Assembly (NCBI RefSeq): GCF_004745525.1 | Contig: NZ_RKLY01000008.1 | Coordinates: 1-64,000 of the forward strand | From: Companilactobacillus suantsaicola | Lineage (GTDB): Bacteria; Bacillota; Bacilli; Lactobacillales; Lactobacillaceae | Length of the DNA stretch: 64,000 bases | Direction: 5' to 3' | Shown here: one piece after another, positions 45,210 through 53,115 of the stretch | How the letters are laid out: each line of letters opens with the position of its first letter | How positions within the stretch are numbered: position 1 is the stretch's first letter | Made by a program: the position numbers and the translations under genes | The notes under the pieces: model-generated | What the model saw: only the letters and a program-made list of their open reading frames with translations | Told to the model about the DNA's origin: nothing | Database searches by the model: none

Positions 45210-45752
45210 TTATGAAATTCTAACATCACTCAAGAAGTTATCGACACTTTGGGTTGTCTTATCCTTGTCATAAGTGTAATCACGAGAAATATCTAGATTA
45301 ATAACTTTACCATCAGTTGTGGTAATTTTTACTGCTAATGGATTTTTCATCATCGACATTTGCGCTGAGAAAATATTATAAGCATTTGAAACTGGCACCA
45401 TTGATGGCAATTTCTTTACTTCATTCATATCCCCTAATACTTTCACTGACTTGATTTCTTCTTTTGATATTGAATTCATTTTGACAAAATGTGGGAACAA
45501 TATCATCAAAGCACGTTTCCAAGAATTTGACATATCATAATATTCAACATTCTCGCCATCGAATTGCCAATAATTGAAAACTTTTGGTGAATTGATGTAA
45601 TAATAAACAAAAATTGCTGCAAAGAAACAAAGTCCAACGAATAGGCCTATCCAGGCACCAAAAAACGCATAGAAGAAACTGCCTGGGATAAAAGCCACAA
45701 TCAGACCAATTAACAAAGGTCTCAAGTTAATCTTCTTTCCAAACTGAATCAT
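45210..45752 (-). CDS. Membrane protein with YcxB-like C-terminal domain, unknown function
   Basis: 180 residues: two N-terminal helices (LLIGLIVAFIPGSFFYAFFGAWIGLFVGLCFFAAIFVYYYI, residues 15-55) then a cytoplasmic beta-rich part (VFNYWQFDGENVEYYDMSNSW ... AVKITTTDGKVINLDI) resembling bacterial PH-like domains that read membrane surfaces. No clear family. ATG 45752 follows AGAGAGGCG; a GTG 21 bases upstream overlaps that region. Confidence 0.72.
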   Translation of the reverse strand: MIQFGKKINLRPLLIGLIVAFIPGSFFYAFFGAWIGLFVGLCFFAAIFVYYYINSPKVFNYWQFDGENVEYYDMSNSWKRALMILFPHFVKMNSISKEEIKSVKVLGDMNEVKKLPSMVPVSNAYNIFSAQMSMMKNPLAVKITTTDGKVINLDISRDYTYDKDKTTQSVDNFLSDVRIS

Positions 45753-45910
45753 CCTAATCGCCTCTCTTTTCACGATTAGTTTAATTCACCCCCCAAAAAA
45801 ACAAGTTTTTTTGGGGAATCCCTTCATATTTTGTAATCGTTTTCTTTGACTTAACAGCAACAATTTAAATAGATAATCACAACAGAATCCACAAACGGAT
45901 TTTACATATG

Positions 45911-46180
45911 CTATTTAGTTTTTAGCATTAGATCCAATGATTCTTGTAATTCGGCTAATTGCTTTTCGCTAGTACAATTGGAACTTTTACGAATATTTTG
46001 GGCAATGACGAGTTTCATTGCCTTATCGACACTTGATTTAACGGCTGACAATTGCATTAACACTTCATTACAGGGCTTGCCTTCGTCCATCATTCTTAAA
46101 ACGGCATCGAGTTGTCCGCGTGAACGTTTAAGGCGACTGGTTATTTTTTTGCTGGCTACTTCTTCGGGTGTTTGTGTCAT
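45911..46180 (-). CDS. CsoR-family metal or persulfide-sensing repressor, atypical ligands
   Basis: 89-residue helical tetrameric repressor (DUF156). KKITSRLKRSRGQLDAVLRMMDEGKPCNEVLMQLSAVKSSVDKAMK is the CsoR fold with the first Cys in GKPC. In copper CsoR the later His and Cys ligands lie 25 and 29 residues after that Cys; here these positions are Asn and Ser, with a Cys only at +32 (KSSNC). So classical copper sensing is unlikely; a two-cysteine thiol or persulfide sensor (CstR-like) is more likely. ATG 46180 follows GGGAGG. Divergent from a thioredoxin whose promoter spacer holds a CsoR-type operator. Confidence 0.85.
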   Translation of the reverse strand: MTQTPEEVASKKITSRLKRSRGQLDAVLRMMDEGKPCNEVLMQLSAVKSSVDKAMKLVIAQNIRKSSNCTSEKQLAELQESLDLMLKTK

Positions 46181-46212
46181 AACTTTCCTCCCAAATGGAA
46201 TTCTTTCTACCA

Positions 46213-46313
46213 TTATACCTATGCGGGTACCGGGTCGCAAATTATTACTTTATTAGTTGTGTGATTGCCGAGAGAACAAAATAGTTGATTTAATTTACCC
46301 TAGGGGGTATATT
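46213..46313. promoter_or_regulatory. CsoR-type operators between repressor and thioredoxin genes
   Basis: TACCCTAGGGGGTA (46296-46309) is a G/C-tract inverted repeat like known CsoR/CstR sites. It lies in the 17-base spacer of a good promoter for the thioredoxin gene, TTGATT (46285-46290) and TATATT (46308-46313), where a bound repressor would block polymerase. A second site, ATACCTATGCGGGTACCGG (about 46215-46233), is just before the repressor gene. Confidence 0.75.
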
Positions 46314-46345
46314 ATTTTTATAGAAATTGAGAAGGAGCTTGAATG

Positions 46346-46669
46346 ATGGCTAATATTACAGAATTATCAGACAAGACATACAATGACGAAACAAATTCAG
46401 GACTCGTAATCACCGACTTTAACGCTGACTGGTGTCCTCCATGTAAAATGATGAACCCAATTTTGGAGAAGTTATCATCCAAAGACGAATTAGGCGACAA
46501 GATCAAGTTCACATCAATGAACGTCGACAAGAACCCCGAAACTCCAAATAACTTCGGAATCCAAGGAATCCCTACATTTATCGTTAAAAAAGACGGCAAT
46601 GTTGTTGGCAGAATGGTTGGTTATCAACCAGAAGAGAAGTTTAGACTGGAATTAGAGAAATATATGTAG
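46346..46669 (+). CDS. Thioredoxin-like protein with WCPPC active site
   Basis: 107 residues, single thioredoxin domain. DFNADWCPPCKMMNPILEKL near residues 25-45 has WCPPC instead of WCGPC; FGIQGIPTFIVKKDG carries the cis-Pro. Cytosolic. ATG 46346 or 46343 after AAGGAG. The divergent CsoR-like repressor and operator in its promoter suggest it responds to reactive sulfur or thiol stress and may reduce persulfides. Its TAG stop is formed with the first bases of a family B repeat. Confidence 0.88.
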   Translation: MANITELSDKTYNDETNSGLVITDFNADWCPPCKMMNPILEKLSSKDELGDKIKFTSMNVDKNPETPNNFGIQGIPTFIVKKDGNVVGRMVGYQPEEKFRLELEKYM

Positions 46670-46810
46670 AGCGTGGTTTAGATAGAGCGTGGAACAGGCC
46701 CGCTTAGGACTCGACAGATAGCCTAGCTTCACGAATTGCACGCGCACTTTGCGGGCGATTTGGGAAGCGTAGCTATATGCCGAGTCCTGGCCTGTGGAAC
46801 GCGTTTTGAC
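46668..46810 (+). repeat. Family B hairpin repeat at the thioredoxin stop codon
   Basis: TAG-AGCGTGG directly after the last codon, then a second start TTTAGATAGAGCGTGGAACAGGCC and a full hairpin to GGCCTGTGGAACGCGTTTTGAC. Arms GGACTCGACAGATAGC and GCTATATGCCGAGTCC pair. The doubled left end suggests a tandem insertion later reduced. Followed by ATAGACCCATGGTTAT, the AACCATGGTT-type flank. Confidence 0.85.
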
Positions 46811-46875
46811 TATTCTGCATAGACCCATGGTTATAAGCCAAAAGAACCACAACTACTCACAAAAAAAATAACAAT

Positions 46876-46925
46876 TTAAAAACACAGGCCAAGGCAATCA
46901 AACCGATTACCCTGGCCTATTTTAA
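46876..46925. terminator. Bidirectional terminator
   Basis: AGGCCAAGG and CCCTGGCCT pair around CAATCAAACCGATTA, with A and T tracts at both sides. Closes the WxL protein gene. Confidence 0.7.
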
Positions 46926-46953
46926 TATCCAAAATTTTCCCTACACCGACTTT

Positions 46954-48483
46954 TCACTGCAAAGTATCCTGCAAGGTCCAAGTAATAGTACTAGAGTACG
47001 TCCCACTTTCAGTCGCAGTATTTTTAGGAACCGACAACTTCAAATCATGCTTAACATCTTCAGTAAAATCCTTAAACGCCGGATCACTTGCGGTTGGTGG
47101 GACTAATTCCTCGACCTTACTTTTCTTATCACTCGAAATACTCTGACCATCCCAGAGCAAACTAGCATTTAGTCGATGCCCTTTACCATTAACAAAATCA
47201 CTTGCCGAAGCCAAGAGCTGCAAGTTTCCACTATAATGAGCAGTTCCATCCCCATTACGACCATCAAAAATCGATAACTCACCTGTAACCGTCGGTGAAC
47301 TCTCAAATCCTTTTTGATAATCACTTGGTCTATGAGTTCCAAAATCAATCGTTCTCGGAACGTTTAGCCTCAAGTCATTACCGACAACAAAATACAAAAT
47401 TGATGAAACTAAAACTTTGCCTCCAGCTTCAAACTGATAAACTGCCTTATGCACCTTATTATCATCTTTACCTAAACTATCTAGATGAATTCTTTGCGTA
47501 GTACTAGTAGAAATACCCGGAATTGCTAAATTAACCGAAGGCACGTTTGAAGTATCACCGTCAACAATGAATTTCAACGTTCCTCCAACATTTGTACTCA
47601 TAGTTTGAGTAAGTGTTAAAATGCTTCCTCTTGCAACATAAGGATTCTCTTGTGTGGTATTAATTTCTTTATTATCAATAAATAATTTTGCATTTAAAGC
47701 ATATGGTGCAAATGTGAAATTTGTATTATATGAAGTTCCCTTATTATCTGCCGTAGGATTGACATAATTAGTGTAAAAATTAATTTTCCTACCACCAGTC
47801 ATTCCTCTTATCAAATCTTTCGGAATTGTGCCCGTAAAATCATGAATTTGATTGGCAGTTCCGCTATAAGTTCCTAATACACTCCATTTGCCCGGAGATG
47901 ATGATTCAAATTTATAATAAATCGTAATACTACTCTGACTAGACTGCCACGTTCCATGAATCGTCAAATCGTGATCATAATCCGTTACCGTCGTTGGTTG
48001 CACCGAAATAACCGGGACCGAACTTGTGGCAAGCGCACTAAAGGATTGAATTCTATTCCGCGTTGTTCCCGACTGACCCGTAGTGAAATCGAATTTACTT
48101 AAAACTTGATTATTGATATCACGCACAGATAAAACGTCGCTGGTAGCTTTTTTCATTTGAATATAAAACGTTCCCGAATCATTATTCGCTACCTTTTTCA
48201 AATTGACCAATATCCGGTCATCACTGCCAACAACCACATTTTCACTACCTAATTGTTCTCTCAAATTGGACAAATTGAGATTTTTCGAATCTGGTGAATC
48301 CAAAATCAGTTGATCTCCCCCACCGGACAGCTGAAAATTGACTTTTGCTTGATAAAAATTGCCCGAAATGGTGTAATCAGAAAAACTCGCTGTAGTCGTT
48401 GTAGCTGCACGAATTGAACTAGTTCTAACTAAGCCCATAACAATCACTAAGACCAAAAGTAGTTGTACTATCCTCTTCCCCAT
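46954..48483 (-). CDS. WxL-domain surface protein
   Basis: Secreted protein of 509 residues. Signal peptide MGKRIVQLLLVLVIVMGLVRTSS with cleavage near SIRAA. The middle has beta-sandwich repeats (VTDYDHDLTIHGTWQSSQSSITIYYKF). The C-terminus SGTYSSTITWTLQDTLQ is the WxL signature that binds peptidoglycan, preceded by NVPRTIDFGTH and a less canonical LLWDGQ in place of the first WxL. No LPxTG and no DUF916 partner gene next to it, though WxL genes usually cluster. ATG 48483 after GGGGTG. Probable role: surface adhesion or wall binding. Confidence 0.85.
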   Translation of the reverse strand: MGKRIVQLLLVLVIVMGLVRTSSIRAATTTTASFSDYTISGNFYQAKVNFQLSGGGDQLILDSPDSKNLNLSNLREQLGSENVVVGSDDRILVNLKKVANNDSGTFYIQMKKATSDVLSVRDINNQVLSKFDFTTGQSGTTRNRIQSFSALATSSVPVISVQPTTVTDYDHDLTIHGTWQSSQSSITIYYKFESSSPGKWSVLGTYSGTANQIHDFTGTIPKDLIRGMTGGRKINFYTNYVNPTADNKGTSYNTNFTFAPYALNAKLFIDNKEINTTQENPYVARGSILTLTQTMSTNVGGTLKFIVDGDTSNVPSVNLAIPGISTSTTQRIHLDSLGKDDNKVHKAVYQFEAGGKVLVSSILYFVVGNDLRLNVPRTIDFGTHRPSDYQKGFESSPTVTGELSIFDGRNGDGTAHYSGNLQLLASASDFVNGKGHRLNASLLWDGQSISSDKKSKVEELVPPTASDPAFKDFTEDVKHDLKLSVPKNTATESGTYSSTITWTLQDTLQ

Positions 48484-48535
48484 TTTAAACACCCCAATAT
48501 CATTGCTACTTCCATTATAAGATTATTCACTTTTT

Positions 48536-48590
48536 AAGCAAAAAAAATACCGTAAGGAATACTTCATCCTACGATATTTTTTATCCTATA
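48536..48590. terminator. Terminator hairpin
   Basis: AAAATACCGTAAGGA and TCCTACGATATTTT form an imperfect stem (ACCGTAAGGA/TCCTACGAT) with T run on the minus strand, after the first VIT gene. Confidence 0.6.
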
Positions 48591-48599
48591 CTCAACTTT

Positions 48600-49301
48600 T
48601 TAAAGCATTAAACCAACTGAATAGTGAATTGCCATCGTAATCAAACCAACAATGATATTTCTAATAATAGCTGTCTTCACTAAGCCATCACCCAATTTAG
48701 CACTCAAGAATCCCGTCAAACCAACTGACAAAGTAACTGCTAAAATTGTTCCTGGCCACTTGATTGAAGCTGGCAATAAAGTCATCGCAACTAGTGGGAA
48801 AATACCACCTGAAGCAGCTGATACTAGTGATGAAAAGGCAGCATCCCAAGGGCTCATGTAGTGTCCAAGTTCTAGGTCGTACTTAACTCTAACGACTGTT
48901 CCTAAAGCATCTTGATCCATTAATTCTTTTGCAATCTTATAAGATGTTTCTTTCGTAACACCACGATCAACGTAATAGTTAGCTACGACATCCAATTCAG
49001 ATTGGAAATCACTTTTGATCAGTTCACGTTCTTTTTCAATCGCAGCTCTTTCGGTATCCTTTTGAGAGCTAACTGAAGCATATTCACCTGACGCCATTGA
49101 AAAAGCACATGCTAACAAATCAGATAATCCAGCGATGAAGATGGTAAAAGTATTCGTTGTAGCAACGGCAACTGAGAACAAGACCCCGACAACGGTTAGG
49201 ATTCCGTCATTAGATCCTAACACACCAGCCCGAAGGGTATTTGAACGTTCAGCCATCGTCTTCTTTTGTTTCTTTGGTTTCGACATTGTCATAGTTTTCA
49301 T
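48600..49301 (-). CDS. VIT1/CCC1-family metal transporter (second of pair)
   Basis: 233 residues with five helices. RAGVLGSNDGILTVVGVLFSVA (helix 1, with the conserved Asn-Asp-Gly) and ASGEYASVSSQKDTERAAIEKE (residues about 70-90) are VIT signatures; the metal-binding domain with Glu residues follows. Family members move Fe2+ or Mn2+ out of the cytoplasm. SD GGAGGG. It lies 15 bp after a paralogue of the same family, so the two probably form a heteromeric or redundant pair. Confidence 0.92.
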   Translation of the reverse strand: MKTMTMSKPKKQKKTMAERSNTLRAGVLGSNDGILTVVGVLFSVAVATTNTFTIFIAGLSDLLACAFSMASGEYASVSSQKDTERAAIEKERELIKSDFQSELDVVANYYVDRGVTKETSYKIAKELMDQDALGTVVRVKYDLELGHYMSPWDAAFSSLVSAASGGIFPLVAMTLLPASIKWPGTILAVTLSVGLTGFLSAKLGDGLVKTAIIRNIIVGLITMAIHYSVGLML

Positions 49302-49316
49302 AATCTTTCCCTCCTA

Positions 49317-50006
49317 CTAATGTGCAAATAGTGATCCTATCAAGTAAGTTACAAACATCGTCAATAATCCAGAAACGATATTTCTGATAACCGCCTTACC
49401 ACGCTTAGCACCACCTAAAGTAGCAGCCGCATAACCAGTAATCGTCAAGGCGATGATGACTGCAATCACTGTCGCAATCATTTTGACGTTTTGAGGGAAC
49501 ATTGTAATTGAAACTAAGGGTAAAATTGATCCCGTTGGGAACGAAATCATTGAAGCCATGGCCGCCGCGATGGCACTTGTTTGTTCCTTAGGGTTGAATC
49601 CGTATCTTTCACGAACAGCAACATTCAACGGATCATCATGTAACATTTCTGATGTCGCTTGAGTTGCCAATTCTTTAGAGATCCCGGTTGCTTGATACTT
49701 ATCACGAATGAAACTGAATTCGTCATCGTAGTGACCATCTAATTTAGCTGATTCTTTTTCAACGGCCCGTTTTTCAGTATCACGTTGGGTACTTACAGAA
49801 ACCCATTCACCCATAGCCATAGAAACAGTCCCCGCTAGCATCCCAGCAATACCTGCTAAGAAGATCGCGTGATTGTTACTTTGGGCGCTGGCAACACCGA
49901 TAACGATACCGGCGATAGAGATAATCCCGTCATTAGCGCCCATCACACTGGCACGCATGACATTGATTTTTTCAGCCAAACTTTGTTTTTTCTTTGCTTT
50001 AGGCAT
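49317..50006 (-). CDS. VIT1/CCC1-family metal transporter (first of pair)
   Basis: 229 residues, paralogue of the next gene. MRASVMGANDGIISIAGIVIGVA and MGEWVSVSTQRDTEKRAVEKE show the helix-1 and cytoplasmic signatures; a C-terminal pair of helices with KRGKAVIRNIVSGLLTMFVTY. ATG 50006 follows AAGGAG; a GTG nine bases earlier overlaps the SD. A PerR-like regulator is divergent, consistent with iron or manganese and peroxide control. Confidence 0.92.
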   Translation of the reverse strand: MPKAKKKQSLAEKINVMRASVMGANDGIISIAGIVIGVASAQSNNHAIFLAGIAGMLAGTVSMAMGEWVSVSTQRDTEKRAVEKESAKLDGHYDDEFSFIRDKYQATGISKELATQATSEMLHDDPLNVAVRERYGFNPKEQTSAIAAAMASMISFPTGSILPLVSITMFPQNVKMIATVIAVIIALTITGYAAATLGGAKRGKAVIRNIVSGLLTMFVTYLIGSLFAH

Positions 50007-50210
50007 GGTACTCACTCCTTAATTGTTTGGATTACATTGGAATGGTTCTTACTTATTAACGAATACATCGTAATCCTTATTTTCAGAAAAGTAAACCTTC
50101 AGCCCTCAATAAAACGGTTTCAACTTTTTAAATTCCTTTTATTGTAAACACTTAGCTTTTAGTAATATAATTACCTTGTAATGATTCCTAAGTAGAAAGG
50201 AAGAACACTC

Positions 50211-50675
50211 ATGGCTAGTAATGCTGTAATGGAAGAAACATTGCAAATCTTAAAAGATCATAAACTACGAGTTACACCACAACGCCACATCATTTTGGCC
50301 TATCTAGTTAGCCATCATAATCATCCAACTGTGGAAATAATTCGTGACGCTCTAGGCAAAGAGCTTCCAAATATGGGAGCATCTACGATTTATAATACCC
50401 TTAATACTTTTGTTGACCATCATTTAGTCGTCGAATTACAAAATGGTGACGGAAGTACCCATTACGATTATTTCGGAACCCCCCACTATCACGCCATTTG
50501 TACCAACTGTGGCCGAATAGTAGACGTTACGTATCCCGGCTTTAGTGATACTGAAAAAAATCTCGAACAAAAAACGGCTGAAATTTCTGGCTACATGATT
50601 TCCGGTAACCACATGGAAGTTTACGGATTATGTCCAGAATGCCAAATTAAATTAGGAATAAAAAACAATGAGTAA
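50211..50675 (+). CDS. perR: PerR-type Fur family regulator
   Basis: 154 residues. N-terminal winged helix (HKLRVTPQRHIILAYLVSHHNHPTVEIIRD) and dimerisation domain with two CxxC zinc pairs (CTNC near 94, CPEC near 144). HYHAICTNCGRIVDVTYPG keeps the Asp that separates peroxide-sensing PerR from Fur. It is divergent to the VIT pair and overlaps the downstream arsC-like gene by 8 bp. GTAATATAATTAC-like symmetry at about 50163 may be its own site, but the match to a Per box is poor. Confidence 0.85.
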   Translation: MASNAVMEETLQILKDHKLRVTPQRHIILAYLVSHHNHPTVEIIRDALGKELPNMGASTIYNTLNTFVDHHLVVELQNGDGSTHYDYFGTPHYHAICTNCGRIVDVTYPGFSDTEKNLEQKTAEISGYMISGNHMEVYGLCPECQIKLGIKNNE

Positions 50676-51090
50676 TTATAGTATTTATTTTCTATGTTCC
50701 GGAAACTCCTGTCGGAGTCAAATCGCTGAAGGGTACGCAAAAAAGTACTTGCCTAACTGGAATATTCAAAGCGCCGGTATCCGAGCCGACGGCGTCAACC
50801 CAAGAGCTATCAAAATAATGGCCGAAGATGGCATCGATATCTCTAAGCAAACTTCTAAAATAATCGACAACGACTTCATGAAAAACGCGACCGTCGTAGT
50901 TACTTTGTGCGGTGAGGCCCGCGACAAATGCATCATCCCTCAGAGCAGCCGCTGGCTACATTGGCCAATTCATGATCCTGCTATCAGTACAGGCAGTGAA
51001 GAAGAAATTATGGCCGATTTCCGTGATGCCCGCAATGACATCAAAGAACACATAAAGAAATTAGCTGAATACGTTCAAAAAAATCAATAG
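50668..51090 (+). CDS. arsC: Arsenate reductase, thioredoxin-coupled (LMW phosphatase type)
   Basis: 140 residues. FLCSGNSCRSQIAEGYA is the P-loop with catalytic Cys near residue 9; TLCGEARDKCII has the two resolving Cys residues (near 82 and 89). That three-cysteine set defines ArsC of the Staphylococcus type, which reduces arsenate using thioredoxin. It starts inside the perR stop region (ATGAGTAA overlap). No ars efflux genes beside it; it may serve in arsenate tolerance or phosphate-mimic detoxification with chromosomal partners. Confidence 0.93.
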   Translation: MSNYSIYFLCSGNSCRSQIAEGYAKKYLPNWNIQSAGIRADGVNPRAIKIMAEDGIDISKQTSKIIDNDFMKNATVVVTLCGEARDKCIIPQSSRWLHWPIHDPAISTGSEEEIMADFRDARNDIKEHIKKLAEYVQKNQ

Positions 51091-51112
51091 TTTTGTTTTA
51101 TCTATTGATATA

Positions 51113-51185
51113 ATTTGTACATAAAATAATAGAGGATCTTATTAGAACCGTGCACATTGCCACATTCTAACAAGATCCTCTTTTT
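51113..51185 (+). terminator. Long terminator hairpin
   Basis: AGAGGATCTTATTAGAA and TTCTAACAAGATCCTCT form a near-perfect stem around CCGTGCACATTGCCACA, followed by six T. A similar stem in degraded form is at 270-335 near the minus-oriented composite. Confidence 0.85.
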
Positions 51186-51229
51186 TATTGTTGCCACTCC
51201 CAAAGGGACAATTAACCTTAACTATTTTT

Positions 51230-51480
51230 ATTCCAAAACTCTTATCGAAATAGAATAACTATTTCTAAAACATTAGAAAGAAATAAACCATAGAACAACT
51301 ACTCCAGTCCGGAGCAAAAAACTCGATTGGGCTCAGTGGTGAAATTAATGTTAGTGGTTTAGCACTTACATTAAGGTCGAGCTTGGAGACTTTTTCCGGT
51401 TTTGAAAAAGGCTTCAAGTCGGCCCACCACGTTCCAGTCCCAATCGAGTTTTTTGCGGAGGACGGCATGCTTAACATCAA
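51230..51480 (+). repeat. Family A copy with partial composite centre
   Basis: Right-type A copy at about 51304-51480 (AGTCCGGAGCAAAAAACTCGATTGGG to CCCAATCGAGTTTTTTGCGGAGGACGGCAT), with side hairpins TTAGTG/GCACTTA-like and GACTTTTTC/GAAAAAGGC. The bases before it resemble the end of a composite centre (AGAAAGAAATAAACCATAGAA). No left partner remains. Region 51481-51559 holds only the promoter of the transporter operon. Confidence 0.8.
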
Positions 51481-51559
51481 ATAGTAAAATTTATCATTTA
51501 CATTTTTAAAGAATTACTTTAAGATTGAATAGTCATATTTATCATTAAGGGAGATTACT

Positions 51560-52447
51560 ATGTTTTCAAAAAAATCGCGTCTTATTACAATTTTGCTGCT
51601 CTTCATCGTCTTTTTAACCGGCTGTTCTACTCAACCTAAAAAATCATCTAAATTACAAATAGTTACGACTACTGACTTTTATGGTGAAGTTGCCAAGGCT
51701 GTCGTCGGTAACAAAGGAACTGTTTCTTCAATCATCGACAATCCCAACGTTGATCCACACGATTACGAACCAACTACTAATATTGCTAAGAAAGTCAGTA
51801 CAGCTGATATCACTGTTGCCAACGGTTTAGGCTACGATTCTTGGATGAACAAATTGAACCAAGATGACAACAGTACTTTCATTAAAATCGGTGAAAATGT
51901 CATGCATAAAAAGATGGGTGACAATCCGCATATTTGGTATGAACCTCAGACTATGCCTAAATATGCTAAATATCTTGCTAAACAATTAGGTAAGAAACAG
52001 CCGAAAAATAAGGAATACTTTGAAAAGAACGCTCAAAAATACATTGCTACTCTTAAACCGGTCCAAGACCAATTAGGCAAGCTAAAGGAAAATGCCAAGC
52101 GTGATAACAAATCCGTCTACGTCAGCGAACCTGTTTTCGACTATTCATTAAATGCTATCGGTTATAAAGTTGCCAACAAGAGTTTTGAAAAAGCTATCGA
52201 AAATGGCACCGACCCTACTCCACAAGTAATTCAAAAGATGAACAATGGCCTCAAGGATAAGAAAGTTGCCTTCTTCGTACTCAATTCACAAACTGACAAC
52301 AAAGTTATTAACAACCTCGTTCAAAAGGCTGAAAAAAACGACATCCCCGTCCTCAAAGTCACCGAAACATTGCCTAAAGGTAAGACTTATAAGCAATGGA
52401 TGCTCTCCCAGTACCAAGATCTAGAAAAAATTCTGCAAGGTGAATAA
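51560..52447 (+). CDS. Zinc/manganese ABC transporter substrate-binding lipoprotein
   Basis: 295 residues. Lipoprotein signal ends FLTGC (Cys near residue 22). The cluster A-I fold is seen in DPHDYEPTT (first His) and DNPHIWYEPQTM (second His). At the site of the third His in ZnuA the sequence is YVSEPVFDYSLNAIGYK, so Glu may be the ligand, as in some Firmicutes metal-binding proteins. No His-rich loop. Captures Zn2+ or Mn2+ outside the membrane. First gene of a three-gene operon; Zur-like gene is convergent further on. Confidence 0.9.
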   Translation: MFSKKSRLITILLLFIVFLTGCSTQPKKSSKLQIVTTTDFYGEVAKAVVGNKGTVSSIIDNPNVDPHDYEPTTNIAKKVSTADITVANGLGYDSWMNKLNQDDNSTFIKIGENVMHKKMGDNPHIWYEPQTMPKYAKYLAKQLGKKQPKNKEYFEKNAQKYIATLKPVQDQLGKLKENAKRDNKSVYVSEPVFDYSLNAIGYKVANKSFEKAIENGTDPTPQVIQKMNNGLKDKKVAFFVLNSQTDNKVINNLVQKAEKNDIPVLKVTETLPKGKTYKQWMLSQYQDLEKILQGE

Positions 52448-52448
52448 T

Positions 52449-53114
52449 ATGATTCAAGCGCAACATTTAAGTAAATCCTTTGGTAATCAATTAGTTTTCA
52501 CTGATTTGAACTTCCAAATTTCCGACGGTGAATTCGTCAGTCTGATTGGCCCCAACGGCTCCGGTAAAACAACCTTGATCAAGATCATGATGGGATTGGA
52601 AAAGCCAACTTCAGGAAACTTGCAAATGTCCCATCACACCATCGGATACGTTCCACAATTTCGCAACATCGACAATGACTATCCTTTGAGTATTGAGCAA
52701 TTTATTCGTCTGAACAATAAATTCACTTTGAATCCAGCTAAGCGCAAAGAACAAAATCAAAAGATTCAAACTATTCTCAAAAAAACTGGTCTGACAAATT
52801 TAAAAAATCGCCCCTTAGGCTTAGCTTCCGGTGGTGAAAAACAAAAAGCTTATTTAGCCCAAGCACTCTTAAATGATCCTAAGATTCTGATTTTAGACGA
52901 GTCAACTGCCAGTCTTGATGTTGAAGTAAAAATGCAGTTGATGGATTTAGTTGCCGAACTCAATCAAAAGGAACATTTAACAGTCATTTTTATCACTCAC
53001 GATTACGATTTAACTAAGAAATATACAAAACGGGCCTTACTCTTTGAGAATAAGAGTTTAAAACAAGTTAACGTCAGTGACGTTTCCAAAAATATGTTTA
53101 AGATGGAGGGATAA
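52449..53114 (+). CDS. Metal ABC transporter ATP-binding protein
   Basis: 221 residues. Walker A GPNGSGKT near residue 37, signature LASGGEKQKAYLAQAL, Walker B ILILDESTASLD (Ser-Thr in place of the usual PT). ATG 52449 follows AAGGTG one base after the preceding stop; a GTG nine bases earlier is too close. Powers import with the permease encoded next. Confidence 0.94.
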   Translation: MIQAQHLSKSFGNQLVFTDLNFQISDGEFVSLIGPNGSGKTTLIKIMMGLEKPTSGNLQMSHHTIGYVPQFRNIDNDYPLSIEQFIRLNNKFTLNPAKRKEQNQKIQTILKKTGLTNLKNRPLGLASGGEKQKAYLAQALLNDPKILILDESTASLDVEVKMQLMDLVAELNQKEHLTVIFITHDYDLTKKYTKRALLFENKSLKQVNVSDVSKNMFKMEG

Positions 53115-53115
53115 A

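Noticed and set aside
45911-46180. Copper-sensing CsoR with a copper regulon
   Set aside because: His and Cys copper ligands are replaced by Asn and Ser and no copper ATPase or CopZ gene is adjacent.
50160-50190. Per box upstream of the PerR-like gene
   Set aside because: GTAATATAATTAC has partial symmetry but matches the TTATAATNATTATAA consensus poorly; not listed as a site.
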